A stretch of DNA of 64,000 bases from Metabacillus sp. KUDC1714 (GCF_014217835.1 NZ_CP055263.1:2855501-2919500); one strand, 5' to 3'. Numbered from the stretch's first letter, positions 1-9,692 are shown. Made by a program: numbers and translations. Notes: generated by a model not told the origin, from the letters alone.

Positions 1-233
1 TAATTGGAAATGATTAACTCTAAGTGCTTATATGATGCACTTCGGATCTCTGCGAATCTTATGATGACGTACCCTCCCATGTCTCTTGGCGTCTAACGCG
101 TACATTCCTTCGTTCGGTCTATTCATAAGGCAGAGGCTGGCTATGCTCCTCGAGGGACTCTTAGTCTAATGGCTCATTTCGTGCCAACTTCTCCGTGTCA
201 TCCTATTGTCTAGATTACAAACTAGGAAGTTGC
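1..233 (-). other. IS110 downstream flank, possible guide (bridge/seek) RNA region
   Basis: This non-coding stretch lies 3' of the IS110-family transposase and is more GC-rich and structured than the surrounding chromosome. IS110/IS1111 elements are known to carry a non-coding RNA at one end that pairs with donor and target DNA; here the long non-coding side is downstream of the gene, as in the IS1111 group, while the upstream side is short. The RNA itself and the element boundary are inferred; the element may continue beyond base 1. Confidence 0.35.
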
Positions 234-1514
234 TTAGGCTGCCTCTTTGAGGCAATGGAGATCTGTTAACATATGATTTACATTAAAGTGCACTCGTTTT
301 GTACACAAAGCGTGTAGAATTTTTAGTAATTTCCCGCATAAAACAACCATGGCTTCTTTCTTCTTTAATGGATTGACAGTACGAGTCGTATAGTAATGGT
401 ACAAAGATTTAAACGCTATGTTGTGTTGAATTATAGGGAGGATGACTCTAAATAATATAGCCCGTAACTTCCTCCTACCTCTTTTGGAAATTTTCTTTTG
501 ACCTTTGTGTTGGCCAGAAGAGTTTTCTCTAAGCGTGAGCCCCGCTAATTTAATTAATTGGCGTGGGTGCTGATATTGCCTAAGAGAACCTATCTCAGAG
601 AGTAGTTCAACAACAGTATTTTCGCCTAAACCAGGAATAGATAAAATATACTCATAGTCTGTCAATTGTTGAGCGAGGTCATTTAACCTTGATGATAAGA
701 CCTCCAGTTGGTTTGAAAGAGCTTTGTACTGAGAAAGTAATGTATCCATTTCAAATCGGGCCATTTCTAGCCCCTCAGTTAAACCAATGGACTGACCGGC
801 TATTGATTTTAGCTTTTGTATTTTAGAAACGGAAAGACACTTTATTCCTTCAACCCTTTTGTAAAGTGAGATAAGTTCTTCATCATTTTTCCCATCAAAA
901 TCGATTGGCAAAGGTGTCACCTCGAGAACAGCGCATGCGTTTTTACCGAAGCTTTTGAATACATGATGGAACTCAGGGAAATAAAGATCTGTCCACCGAA
1001 TCATTCGATTCTTAAGTGATACGATGTCTTCCTGCATTTTAGTCCGAAAACTCGCCCCATTACGAAGTTCGGCTTCTGTCCCTTCTAAAATTCGTGTATA
1101 GTTGAACCGGCCATCGCGGATTAAAGAAGCGATAACGCGAGCGTCCTTTTGATCATTCTTAGTTTGAAGGTTATCATCTAATTCCTTCGTTCTATTCACA
1201 TGCATAGGGTTAACCATGACAAATTGAATATTATTTTCGACTAAATAAGCAGCTAAGTTCATCCAATAATGCCCTGTGGGCTCAAAGCCGACTAAGACAT
1301 CTGTCTTTTCATGTGATTCTAGTAGAGAATGAATCATATTGTGTAGTTGCTCAAACCCATCAAGGGATTGTATGAACGGAAACGGTTTTTGCAAAATTCG
1401 TCCACGATCATCGATAGCGCATGCGTAATGTTTTTTCTTCGCAATGTCTATTCCAATAACAAGTGTTTTTTCAGATACTTGATTAATTTTGGTATTCATA
1501 TTACTATTCATCAT
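234..1514 (-). CDS. IS110-family transposase (DEDD recombinase)
   Basis: A 426-residue recombinase of the IS110 family, which moves its element without classical inverted repeats. The N-terminal RuvC-like domain shows the four acidic residues of the DEDD set at about D23, E78, D121 and D124, and the C-terminal domain has the family block SIPGLGE (about 292-298) followed by NSSG near 331-334, where the catalytic serine is expected. A coiled segment lies between (about 245-285). Length is normal for the family and the frame is intact, so the element may be active. A strong AGGAGG lies five bases before the ATG. No other element gene is present. Confidence 0.93.
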   Translation of the reverse strand: MMNSNMNTKINQVSEKTLVIGIDIAKKKHYACAIDDRGRILQKPFPFIQSLDGFEQLHNMIHSLLESHEKTDVLVGFEPTGHYWMNLAAYLVENNIQFVMVNPMHVNRTKELDDNLQTKNDQKDARVIASLIRDGRFNYTRILEGTEAELRNGASFRTKMQEDIVSLKNRMIRWTDLYFPEFHHVFKSFGKNACAVLEVTPLPIDFDGKNDEELISLYKRVEGIKCLSVSKIQKLKSIAGQSIGLTEGLEMARFEMDTLLSQYKALSNQLEVLSSRLNDLAQQLTDYEYILSIPGLGENTVVELLSEIGSLRQYQHPRQLIKLAGLTLRENSSGQHKGQKKISKRGRRKLRAILFRVILPIIQHNIAFKSLYHYYTTRTVNPLKKKEAMVVLCGKLLKILHALCTKRVHFNVNHMLTDLHCLKEAA

Positions 1515-1620
1515 ATGGTCCTCCTGTATGGTGATGAGTCAATTTAGTCGTTGATACTCAAGCATCATACAAGAGGACTTTTTGTTTTGCAAGAAGCCTT
1601 AAGGATATTAAACAGGAATG

Positions 1621-1700
1621 CTCCTCAGCGCGAAGCGCCTGCGGGGTCTCATCTGTCCCGCTACTCCCACAGGAGTCTCGCATATCCGTTCCAATCAACC
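1621..1700. repeat. Dispersed GC-rich repeat A, partial copy
   Basis: This GC-rich segment is the reverse complement of the inner and right part of the element at 12008-12135, sharing blocks such as CTGCGGGGTCTC, TGTCCCGCTACTCCC and the end CCAATCAACC. The outer arm of the element is missing. It lies just beyond the probable upstream end of the IS110 copy. Confidence 0.8.
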
Positions 1701-1915
1701 TAATCAGTTTTGTTCAAAAACAACAATCTTTTAGAGAAGAGCCTAACTTAAAACCTAAAAGTTTTCTTTATCTTCATAGGACATGTTGCATATACTAAAT
1801 GACAAGCTTTTTTAAACCGTTACATTAATCCGTAATAGAAATCCTACTTACTAATCTATATAGGCTTGATTATTTTCTATATAATAAAAATAGAAATTAA
1901 AATGGGGGATTACTA

Positions 1916-3127
1916 ATGCGTTATTATATTAAGGTTCAAATGATCATCACAATTTTTTTCATATATATCGTCTTATTGCCAATAAATTCTCATGCAGAGA
2001 CTAACTTAGGGATTAAACAACATGTACAAAACAAATTACTTCTAGAAGTTAAGACTCTTCCAAAGCCTATCCCAAGGTTTGCTTTTGATTCTGGTTTTTC
2101 CTTTTCATATCCTGATGCGGTTCGTGGTGTTTATGTAACAGGGCATTCAGCAGGGGGGACAACGTTTGAAAAACTTACTTCCTTGGTGAAAAGTTCAGAT
2201 TTAAATGCAATGGTCATTGATATCAAGGATGACTATGGTAATTTAACCTACCTGCCAGAGAAGTCATCACCCTTTTATCCAATAAGTAAAAATTATATAA
2301 AAGATCCCAAAAAAGTTCTTAAAACGTTAGAAAAGGAACAAATCTATCCGATTGCTAGAGTTGTTGTTTTTAAGGATACTGTTTTAGCGACTAAAAATCC
2401 TGAATGGTCGTTTAAAGACGGGGAAAAGGTTTGGAAAAATGGCAGAGGTGAGTCATTTGTAAACCCGTTTCTACAAGAAGTTTGGGACTATAATGTAAAT
2501 ATAGCAATAGAGGCAGCGAAGCTTGGTTTTCAAGAAATCCAATTTGATTATGTTCGGTTTCCGGAAGGCTTTGAGCGAAGAGATGATGAATTAACGTTTA
2601 ATGAAGGAAAATACGCTAAATCCGATCAAGATAATGTTCAAAAACGAGTAACAGCTGTTACAGATTTTGTCTCATATGCTAAAGAAAAATTAAAACCATA
2701 TGGAATAAAAGTTTCTGTTGATATATTTGGCTATACAGCAACTCTCCCAGAAGCACCAGGAATAGGGCAAAACTTCTCTAAAATTTCTGAGCATGTAGAT
2801 GTTATATCCTCAATGATTTACCCTAGTCATTGGACATCTTATTTTGGAATAGCAAAGCCTGATCTGGAACCATATCGACTGATTACAGAATATGCAAAAT
2901 TAGAAAGTCAAAAACTTGCACTAATTAAAAATAAACCAATTTCCAGACCTTGGATTCAAGATTTTACTGCATCCTATTTAGGAAAAGGTAATTATCAACA
3001 ATACGGGAAAGAAGAGGTTGAAGCTCAAATTAAAGCTTTAAATGAGCAAGGAATTAACGAGTTTCTTTTATGGAATGCTGGTAATACATATACACAAGGT
3101 GTTGACTATACGCCTTTAACTAAATGA
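1916..3127 (+). CDS. Secreted putative glycoside hydrolase (DUF4015 family)
   Basis: A 403-residue exported protein. Residues 1-27 form a signal peptide with a hydrophobic core and an A-x-A-like end (SHA). The rest matches the DUF4015 putative glycosyl hydrolase family, a TIM-barrel fold related to alpha-amylase-like enzymes: the GVYVTGHSAGG segment, the MVIDIKDDYG segment and IQFDYVRFP, which carries acidic residues typical of the barrel strand ends. The substrate is unknown; a cell-wall or spore polysaccharide is a guess. A GGGGGA ribosome site precedes the ATG. It stands alone, upstream of the yjbC-spx pair. Confidence 0.8.
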   Translation: MRYYIKVQMIITIFFIYIVLLPINSHAETNLGIKQHVQNKLLLEVKTLPKPIPRFAFDSGFSFSYPDAVRGVYVTGHSAGGTTFEKLTSLVKSSDLNAMVIDIKDDYGNLTYLPEKSSPFYPISKNYIKDPKKVLKTLEKEQIYPIARVVVFKDTVLATKNPEWSFKDGEKVWKNGRGESFVNPFLQEVWDYNVNIAIEAAKLGFQEIQFDYVRFPEGFERRDDELTFNEGKYAKSDQDNVQKRVTAVTDFVSYAKEKLKPYGIKVSVDIFGYTATLPEAPGIGQNFSKISEHVDVISSMIYPSHWTSYFGIAKPDLEPYRLITEYAKLESQKLALIKNKPISRPWIQDFTASYLGKGNYQQYGKEEVEAQIKALNEQGINEFLLWNAGNTYTQGVDYTPLTK

Positions 3128-3421
3128 CCGATAGACTCTAGGTTAGATGAAATATCTAGCCTTTTTTCTATGTGAATTTGTACAAGATAAAGAGTAAAAA
3201 AGTGAGTCTTGTTTAAAAATAAGTGAGTGGGGCTCAATAAGTTTGGAGAGCAGTTCAATATATGCAAAAAGTGGAGCAATCACGACTTCATCTACTTGTT
3301 ACCACCATACTTACTTATTAACGCTACAAATGATAAATTTACCATGTTTATCCTGAAAAAAGAAGGGTATATCAAAACATGGGAGAATTTATTAAAGATG
3401 AAAACAAAAGGGAGTAGATCA

Positions 3422-4000
3422 ATGAACTGGTATGAGAAGTTGAATCAGTATTTTCCCATTGAAGAAATGAAATCGAAGGCACATATGGAAGCTTTACTTA
3501 AAGAAAGAGCTGACATTTATCATAAGGATGAAGGGAAACACCATGTGATGATGTATGCAGAGCTTAATGATTTTATTTTCATCGACTACATTTTTGTTTC
3601 TAAAGATGCTCGTGGTGAAGGGCTTGGCCATAAGCTTTTAGAAAAGTTAAAGAAAAAAGGGAAACCTATTATCCTGGAAGTAGAGCCTGTTAACTATGAA
3701 GACACAGATTCAGAGAAAAGATTAAAGTTTTATCAAAGAGAGGACTTTAAACATGCTGATACCATAGGCTATGAGCGGCGCTCTCTTGCTACTAATGAAG
3801 TAAACAAAATGGAAATCCTTTATTGGGCCCCAAATGATGAATCAGAAGAACATATTTATGAAGCAATGAAAGAGACGTACAACATGATCCATACCTTCAA
3901 AGATAAAGAGTTATATGGTGAGTCGTACCAGCCTGTTAGCGAAGTTTTGTCATTGGATATGGAAGGTAAAAACAAAAACATTTTCGATGAGTTAAGTTAA
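3422..4000 (+). CDS. yjbC: GNAT-family acetyltransferase YjbC
   Basis: A 192-residue N-acetyltransferase of the GNAT fold. The acetyl-CoA loop appears as VSKDARGEGLGHKLLEKL. I place the start at the ATG preceded by GGGAG (protein MNWYEKLNQY) rather than an upstream in-frame start that would add 65 unrelated residues; the shorter length agrees with B. subtilis YjbC. It sits directly before spx, as in B. subtilis, where the two genes can be cotranscribed. The substrate is unknown. Confidence 0.85.
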   Translation: MNWYEKLNQYFPIEEMKSKAHMEALLKERADIYHKDEGKHHVMMYAELNDFIFIDYIFVSKDARGEGLGHKLLEKLKKKGKPIILEVEPVNYEDTDSEKRLKFYQREDFKHADTIGYERRSLATNEVNKMEILYWAPNDESEEHIYEAMKETYNMIHTFKDKELYGESYQPVSEVLSLDMEGKNKNIFDELS

Positions 4001-4220
4001 TTGAGAATGAATACCTAAAGGATAATGGAATAAATGGCTACATAAATTTCATTGTTTAAAAAATATGTCTTTCAAGAACATCCTTAATATTTAAGGTTTC
4101 TTAATGTTTGTAATGGTTTTGTCACACTTTTAATTTAATTTCTATATGCATACTTACTTTTTTATAGTATAATCAAAATATGATTTCTTATTTAAAGTAA
4201 TTTTAATTTTAATATACGTT

Positions 4221-4249
4221 TTGGTTTGATTGTAAACTCATTCTATAAT
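4221..4249 (+). promoter_or_regulatory. Candidate sigma-A promoter of spx
   Basis: TTGGTT and TATAAT are separated by exactly 17 bases just upstream of spx. The implied leader would be only about ten bases, so an additional upstream promoter is likely; a second TATAAT at 4168-4173 has no good -35 partner. Confidence 0.4.
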
Positions 4250-4266
4250 AGAGGAGTGAAGGATGA

Positions 4267-4662
4267 ATGGTCACATTATATACATCACCAAGCTGTACTT
4301 CATGTAGAAAAGCGAAAGCATGGTTGGAAGAACATGATATATCATACACTGAGCGAAATATTTTTTCAGAGCCATTGACGAAACAAGAAATAAAAGAAAT
4401 ATTAAGAATGACTGAAGATGGCACAGATGAAATTATTTCAACTCGCTCAAAGACTTTCCAAAAATTAAATATCAACCTAGAGTCAATGCCATTGCAAGAT
4501 TTATATAATCTTATTCAAGATAATCCAGGTCTGCTTCGTCGACCAATTATTATTGATGAAAAAAGACTTCAGGTAGGTTATAACGAAGATGAAATTCGCC
4601 GTTTTCTTCCACGCCGTGTGCGTACTTATCAGCTTAAAGAAGCACAGCGTTTAGTTAACTAA
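4267..4662 (+). CDS. spx: Transcriptional regulator Spx
   Basis: Spx is an ArsC-like protein that binds the alpha subunit C-terminal domain of RNA polymerase and redirects transcription during thiol-oxidative stress. It is 131 residues, the standard length. The redox switch C10-T-S-C13 is present, as is G52, the residue whose change abolishes alpha binding in B. subtilis. The C-terminus ends in a non-polar asparagine tail (LVN), close to the LAN end that ClpXP recognises in B. subtilis. Its degradation adaptor SpxH and the related ClpC adaptor MecA are in the same window. Confidence 0.98.
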   Translation: MVTLYTSPSCTSCRKAKAWLEEHDISYTERNIFSEPLTKQEIKEILRMTEDGTDEIISTRSKTFQKLNINLESMPLQDLYNLIQDNPGLLRRPIIIDEKRLQVGYNEDEIRRFLPRRVRTYQLKEAQRLVN

Positions 4663-4676
4663 ACGGAAATATATAA

Positions 4677-4762
4677 GAGGCAGATTCTAAATATACACCT
4701 ATAATTAACATGATTATATCAATACATCATGTTAATTATAGGTATTCATTAGAGTCTGCCTC
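4677..4762. terminator. Long palindrome after spx
   Basis: An 86-base near-perfect inverted repeat with arms of about 40 bases (outer ends GAGGCAG and CTGCCTC, inner arms CTATAATTAACATGAT and ATCATGTTAATTATAG). The position suggests a terminator of spx, possibly bidirectional with the convergent TerC gene, but the stem is much longer than usual and could be a small non-autonomous element. Confidence 0.7.
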
Positions 4763-4807
4763 TGCTTATTTTAAAAGATAAGAAAGTATAAAATTTTGTA
4801 CTTAGTT

Positions 4808-4925
4808 TTGGTGTCTAGCTCCAGCGCCTAGACGCTCTTAGGTCTACAGCCACTCATGAATTGAAGACAAAGAACGCCTCTATTCATGAGCTTCACAAGG
4901 CAAGGCGCTTGTGCTACTCTTATAG
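4808..4925. repeat. Dispersed repeat B, copy 1
   Basis: It starts with TTTTGGTGTCTAGCTCCAGC and runs through GCCTAGACGCTC, GAATTGAAGACAAAGAACG and AAGGCGCTTG. The same element occurs inverted at about 35068-35190 and direct at 39383-39513. The copies are non-coding and contain internal inverted segments. Confidence 0.85.
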
Positions 4926-4957
4926 TCATCTATGTGAGCAAATAATGCGTTTAAGAT

Positions 4958-5632
4958 TCACTTGTCAACTTGTGAGCTTATTATTTGTTGATATAAGACA
5001 CCTGCAAAAAGAATGAACGCTGTTGTTAAGTAAGGTATACTTTGTGCTAGTAGGGGATGTGACATATAGATGGATTGAAGTTGGTGCTCCTGGGTAATCA
5101 TCTTTCCAGCAGTATATGCGAGCAGTCCTCCACCAACATAAATGAGCATTGGGTATTTTGTAAGTAAAGTAAGAATGATTTTACTTCCCCAAATTATAAT
5201 AGGTATTGAGATTAATAATCCTAAAGCAACTAAAACCATATGCCCCTGTGCTGCACCTGCAACTGCAATAACATTATCAAATCCCATTAATAGATCTGCA
5301 ATCACAATTGTCTTTATTGCTTTCCAAAGTGATCCATGACTTTTTATGTTATTTGTATCATCATCTTTGCCAGTAAGTAAATGATAAGCGATATACATGA
5401 GGAAGACTCCACCAACAAGCTGTAAAAAAGGTATTTCTAACAAATAAACAGCAATTAGTGTTATAAAGATGCGAAAGATAATTGCTAGCATAGTTCCGAA
5501 TATGATTGCCTTACTTCGCTGAATAACGGGTAAATTACGACATGCCATTGCGATAACTACTGCATTATCAGCCCCAAGTATTAGATCAATTCCGATGATC
5601 ACCAATAGTGATAATAGAAACTCTTGTTCCAT
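4958..5632 (-). CDS. yjbE: TerC-family membrane protein YjbE
   Basis: A 224-residue integral membrane protein of the TerC family, which includes metal (mainly manganese) exporters that supply secreted enzymes. Two symmetric family motifs place acidic and amide residues in the membrane: D16 with ADN at 21-23, and D113 with FDN at 118-120. About seven hydrophobic segments are visible. The gene lies between spx and mecA exactly as yjbE does in B. subtilis and converges on spx. I see no manganese riboswitch in its short leader. The transported ion is inferred from the family. Confidence 0.88.
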   Translation of the reverse strand: MEQEFLLSLLVIIGIDLILGADNAVVIAMACRNLPVIQRSKAIIFGTMLAIIFRIFITLIAVYLLEIPFLQLVGGVFLMYIAYHLLTGKDDDTNNIKSHGSLWKAIKTIVIADLLMGFDNVIAVAGAAQGHMVLVALGLLISIPIIIWGSKIILTLLTKYPMLIYVGGGLLAYTAGKMITQEHQLQSIYMSHPLLAQSIPYLTTAFILFAGVLYQQIISSQVDK

Positions 5633-5812
5633 TTATAAACCCTCTTTCAGCTTAATGACTGCTCGTACATGTATATGAAATCAATCATAAAATATGATTA
5701 AAGAAACATATAGGTAAATAACTGTTTTTGTAAAATCAGAGTTTTTTTATTTCCTTTAAGAACGTTTTATCATAAAATAGGAGTACAAGATTCTTTCATC
5801 ATTGAAGGTTTT

Positions 5813-5867
5813 AAAAAGGTGTTGAATCGCCTCATGTCTTATGAGGATGAATTCTAACACTTTCTCT
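5813..5867. other. Hairpin region between yjbE and mecA
   Basis: A long imperfect stem: AAAGGTGTT pairs with AACACTTT and the inner CCTCAT with ATGAGG, about 115 bases before mecA. A second, shorter hairpin (ACAACTACCC with GGGGGGTTGT) occupies about 5921-5943. They may be a leader attenuator of mecA or a relic terminator; no known riboswitch is recognised. Confidence 0.45.
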
Positions 5868-5979
5868 TTATCCACGATTAAATATAGAATATTTTGGGTA
5901 AAGTGTAGTAAAGTAAAGTACAACTACCCTAGAGGGGGGTTGTCCCTTCAACATCTTAAATAGAAGGGAAGGTTGAGTA

Positions 5980-6651
5980 ATGGAAATTGAACGTATTAAC
6001 GAAAATACCGTAAAGTTTTACATTTCGTATATGGATATAGAAGAGCGTGGTTTTGATCGTGATGAAATTTGGTATAATCGTGATCGCAGTGAGGAACTAT
6101 TCTGGGAAATGATGGATGAAGTTCATGAGGAAGAGGAATTTATGGTTGAAGGTCCTCTTTGGATTCAAGTGCAGGCGCTTGATAAAGGCTTGGAAGTCAT
6201 CGTAACAAAGGCTCAAGTATCTAAAGATGGACAAAAGCTGGAACTTTCAATCTCAGATGATAAATTAAAAGAACTACCGATCGATGAAAATATCGAAACA
6301 TTGATGGAACATCATTTTAATAAACCTGATGACTCAAAAGATGATCAAACGGAAGATTTTGAGCAACAGTTACAATTTGTCTTTAGGTTTAATGATTTAG
6401 AAAACCTAATTTCCTTGTCTAAATATCGGTTATCTGCTGAGATGACGAATCATTTATACTCACTTGACCAAAACTATTTTTTATATATCGAGTTTGATGA
6501 TGAGGTAATCGATGAAGAAATAGAGAATACATTGAGTATAATACTCGAGTATGGATTAGAATCAAAGGTGACGATACATCGTCTTGAAGAATATGGGAAT
6601 GTCATTGCGAAAGACTATGCATTGAACGTCATTAAAAAGCATTTTTCATAA
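5980..6651 (+). CDS. mecA: Adapter protein MecA
   Basis: MecA is the adaptor that brings ComK, unassembled targets and other proteins to the ClpC-ClpP protease and also promotes ClpC assembly. The 223-residue protein has the conserved N-terminal domain (MEIERINE start, EIWYNRDRSEELFWEMMDEV), a variable acidic linker around 108-128 and the C-terminal ClpC-binding domain ending in IKKHFS. Length is normal (218 in B. subtilis). In B. subtilis mecA lies next to yjbE and coiA; here a cardiolipin synthase gene intervenes before coiA. Confidence 0.97.
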   Translation: MEIERINENTVKFYISYMDIEERGFDRDEIWYNRDRSEELFWEMMDEVHEEEEFMVEGPLWIQVQALDKGLEVIVTKAQVSKDGQKLELSISDDKLKELPIDENIETLMEHHFNKPDDSKDDQTEDFEQQLQFVFRFNDLENLISLSKYRLSAEMTNHLYSLDQNYFLYIEFDDEVIDEEIENTLSIILEYGLESKVTIHRLEEYGNVIAKDYALNVIKKHFS

Positions 6652-6656
6652 CTAGG

Positions 6657-6687
6657 AAAGCCGATTTCATTTGGAATCGGCTTTTTT
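6657..6687 (+). terminator. Terminator after mecA
   Basis: Stem GCCGATTT / GGAATCGGC followed by a run of six T, directly after the mecA stop. Confidence 0.9.
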
Positions 6688-6862
6688 GATCTGGGATTAA
6701 AATATATATGGATTAATTTACGTACATAGTAATAAAATATGTGAAACCGCATTTAATATTTAAGAAAAATTAAAAACAACAGGATGATGTCGGAAGACGA
6801 CCTAAAGGTTTCGTTTCATCTGAAAAAGGGAAGTAAGAATAAGAAAAGTCAAGGTGAAACCA

Positions 6863-8374
6863 ATGAAGAATACATTTCGTTTTTTATTATTTATCGCAGT
6901 TATTGCTTCCGTTATTTTACTGACCAAGAACCTATGGGGGGATATGGTAGTTGGTACCGTAAGTGTCCTCTTTACATTATCAATTATTTCTATATGTATT
7001 GTCATATTTCTTGAAAATCGTCATCCGTCACATACCATTACATGGTTGGTTGTTTTAGGTGGCTTTCCGTTAGTTGGTTTCTTTATCTATTTACTTTTTG
7101 GAAGAAATATTAAAAAGAGACGTTTATTTGAGAAAAAAGCGTTAACAGATGAAAAGGCATTTTTAGAAATTGAGGGTAACCGATCTTCCTATCAAGATAA
7201 AATGGAGCATATGGGAGATCATCAGCAATTATTGTTTAAACTAGCCCATCGTTTAGGACATAGTCCAATCTCGTTTGGGACAAAAACAAAAGCCCTAACC
7301 GACGGAATTGAAACGTTTGACCATATCTTTAATGAATTAAAAAAGGCAAAACATCATATCCATCTTGAATACTATATTATCAGGCATGATGAGGTAGGCC
7401 GGAAATTAAGGGATGTATTAATTGAAAAGGCACGGGAAGGTATAGAGGTCCGTTTTCTTTATGATGCTGTTGGTTGCTGGAAGTTATCAAAAGATTATAT
7501 TAAGGAACTAAGTATGGCTGGTATAGAAATGGTTCCCTTCCTACCTGTCCGGATTCCTTTCTTAAATAACAAAATCAACTTTCGTAATCACAGAAAAATT
7601 ATTGTGATCGATGGATCTGTTGGGTTTGTTGGGGGATTAAATGTAGGTGATGAATATTTGGGGAAAAACAGCTATTTCGGTTATTGGCGTGATACCCATC
7701 TTTTAATTAAAGGTGAGGCTGTAAGAACACTACAAATTATCTTTTTACAGGATTGGTATTACATGACCGATGAAAAATTGTTATCACATACATATTTAAC
7801 TACCACAATTGAGCAGCCTGAGCATACTGGAGGTGTGCAACTTATAGCTGGAGGGCCTGATAATAAGTGGGATGTCATAAAAAATTTGTTTTTTTCAATG
7901 ATTATTTCTGCGAAAGAATCAATTTGGATTGCCTCACCTTATTTCGTACCAGATGAGGATATTCTTTCAGCACTTAAGGTTGCGGCACTTAGTGGAATTG
8001 ACGTAAGACTGTTAGTTCCTATGCGACCTGATAAAAAGATTGTTTATTATGCATCTCGTTCTTATTTTCCTGAACTGCTTGAGGCAGGTGCAAAAGTGTA
8101 TGAATATGAAAAAGGTTTTTTGCATAGTAAGATCATTATCGTTGATTATGAGCTCGCTTCTATAGGTACGGCTAATATGGATATGAGAAGCTTTCATTTA
8201 AACTTTGAGGTAAATGCATTCCTTTATCGGACAGGAAGCACCCAAAAGCTTGTAAATGAGTATGTGAAGGATATAGAGCTTTCTAGAGCAATAAACATAG
8301 AGGAGTTTTCAAAGCGACCATTTTATAAAAAGCTTTTTGAATCAACGGCTAGACTGTTGTCTCCATTGCTTTAA
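6863..8374 (+). CDS. cls: Cardiolipin synthase
   Basis: A phospholipase-D-type cardiolipin synthase that condenses two phosphatidylglycerols into cardiolipin at the membrane. Two N-terminal membrane segments (about 4-25 and 33-53, then a third at about 60-80) precede two HKD catalytic motifs: NHRKIIVID followed by GFVGGLN, and HSKIIIVD followed by GTANMD. Length (503 residues) fits bacterial Cls. I chose the ATG at 6863 because AAGGTGA lies six bases upstream; the in-frame GTG nine bases earlier overlaps that site. The gene is flanked by terminators, so it is probably monocistronic. Confidence 0.94.
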   Translation: MKNTFRFLLFIAVIASVILLTKNLWGDMVVGTVSVLFTLSIISICIVIFLENRHPSHTITWLVVLGGFPLVGFFIYLLFGRNIKKRRLFEKKALTDEKAFLEIEGNRSSYQDKMEHMGDHQQLLFKLAHRLGHSPISFGTKTKALTDGIETFDHIFNELKKAKHHIHLEYYIIRHDEVGRKLRDVLIEKAREGIEVRFLYDAVGCWKLSKDYIKELSMAGIEMVPFLPVRIPFLNNKINFRNHRKIIVIDGSVGFVGGLNVGDEYLGKNSYFGYWRDTHLLIKGEAVRTLQIIFLQDWYYMTDEKLLSHTYLTTTIEQPEHTGGVQLIAGGPDNKWDVIKNLFFSMIISAKESIWIASPYFVPDEDILSALKVAALSGIDVRLLVPMRPDKKIVYYASRSYFPELLEAGAKVYEYEKGFLHSKIIIVDYELASIGTANMDMRSFHLNFEVNAFLYRTGSTQKLVNEYVKDIELSRAINIEEFSKRPFYKKLFESTARLLSPLL

Positions 8375-8379
8375 TTGAA

Positions 8380-8414
8380 GGTTGGCTAATGTAAATTAGT
8401 CAGCCTATTTTTTA
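8380..8414 (+). terminator. Terminator after cls
   Basis: TTGGCTAAT and ATTAGTCAGCC form a short stem with a four-base loop followed by a T-rich tail. Confidence 0.8.
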
Positions 8415-8504
8415 TTTTTTAACTTCTAAAACACGATTTCTTAAATTTGAAAGAAGGAAAAAACTATGGATAATAAATTGTATAAAAGGGGGAGGTAATG
8501 ATGC

Positions 8505-9692
8505 TTGTTTGTAGCTTATGATGAGAAAGGAATCTTAGTAAATGTAGCAGAAAAAAAGTGGACTAAGCAAGGATTAGTAAAACTGAGAGAGCGTAATAAT
8601 TTTGTTTGTCCTACTTGTTCTAATGAAGTAGAGTTAAAAATCGGTACAATCATAACAGCACATTTTGCACATAAAAAGTTAACAGGTTGTACGATGAAAG
8701 GAGAGCCTGAAACGCAGTATCATATGAAGGGGAAAGTAGATTTATTCGAATGGCTGCAAAAGCAATCACTACTTACAGATGTGCAACTTGAACCGTATAT
8801 AAGTACAATTAAACAGCGTCCAGATATTTTGTTCTCGAATGGTGATCAAGTCGTTCCGATTGAATTTCAATGCTCTACAATTGATTCAAATTTATTGATA
8901 AAGAGATCTTTACAGTATCGAAAGCTTGATATGAATGTCTTGTGGATATTAGGAGCAAAATCACTAAAAAGAACAGGAACGATGTCATTTCAGCTTTCCT
9001 CTTTTCATTGGCTTTTCGCACGTTCGACAAATTTGCGAGATCCACTTTCCTTATATTCATACTGCCCAGATTTAAAATCATTTATCATCCTTCATTCGAT
9101 CATTCCTTTTTCTCCACGCTCTGTTATTACTAACCATTCAACATACCAAATTCAATCAATTTCCTATCATAGTTTGGTCAACCAACAACCAAATAAAAAA
9201 ACAATTATGGCAGCTTGGATTGATAAGATCAGAAGATTTCGACAAAAAGCGTTAAGATTTCAATCAAAAGACACGAGAGCTTTAAATCTCTTTCTTTATC
9301 AGGCTAAACAATTGCCTTTAACATATTTGCCATCTCTAGCTTTTTTTCCCTTAAATTCGAATTACTTAATAGAATCACCTGTTTATGTATGGCAAGGCTG
9401 GATCTTATTATATATTGAGGCATTATCATTGAATACCACATTTACTTTTCAGGATGTTTATCATTATATAGCAGAGAAAGTCAAAGAAGGAATTATTTCT
9501 ATTCGAAACTTACTAAGTGTGGAAGTGCATTATTCCTTTGTCATTAAAGAGTATTTAATTCAGCTCTGCCATTTTTCGATCCTAAAGCAAAAACAAAAAA
9601 ATCTATTTATTAAGCAAAGTACCATTGAATGGTCGAGAAGGATTGAAGAATTATATCGTTCGGATGCAAAACTTAGATATAAATATGACTAG
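8505..9692 (+). CDS. coiA: Competence protein CoiA
   Basis: CoiA is needed for genetic transformation and resembles a nuclease that acts on incoming DNA during recombination. The 395-residue protein has an N-terminal zinc-finger-like part (CPTC about residues 36-39, then HFAHKK and a later Cys) and the restriction-endonuclease-like core PDILFSNG followed by PIEFQCSTI, with D and E-x-Q as expected catalytic residues. The start appears to be TTG, nine bases after a strong GGAGG; two nearer ATGs are in another frame and open only eight codons. The position upstream of pepF matches B. subtilis. Confidence 0.9.
   Translation: MFVAYDEKGILVNVAEKKWTKQGLVKLRERNNFVCPTCSNEVELKIGTIITAHFAHKKLTGCTMKGEPETQYHMKGKVDLFEWLQKQSLLTDVQLEPYISTIKQRPDILFSNGDQVVPIEFQCSTIDSNLLIKRSLQYRKLDMNVLWILGAKSLKRTGTMSFQLSSFHWLFARSTNLRDPLSLYSYCPDLKSFIILHSIIPFSPRSVITNHSTYQIQSISYHSLVNQQPNKKTIMAAWIDKIRRFRQKALRFQSKDTRALNLFLYQAKQLPLTYLPSLAFFPLNSNYLIESPVYVWQGWILLYIEALSLNTTFTFQDVYHYIAEKVKEGIISIRNLLSVEVHYSFVIKEYLIQLCHFSILKQKQKNLFIKQSTIEWSRRIEELYRSDAKLRYKYD

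Noticed and set aside
5633..5979. Manganese (yybP-ykoY) riboswitch before the TerC gene.
   Set aside because: The hairpins in this interval do not show its conserved loops, and the leader of the TerC gene is too short.
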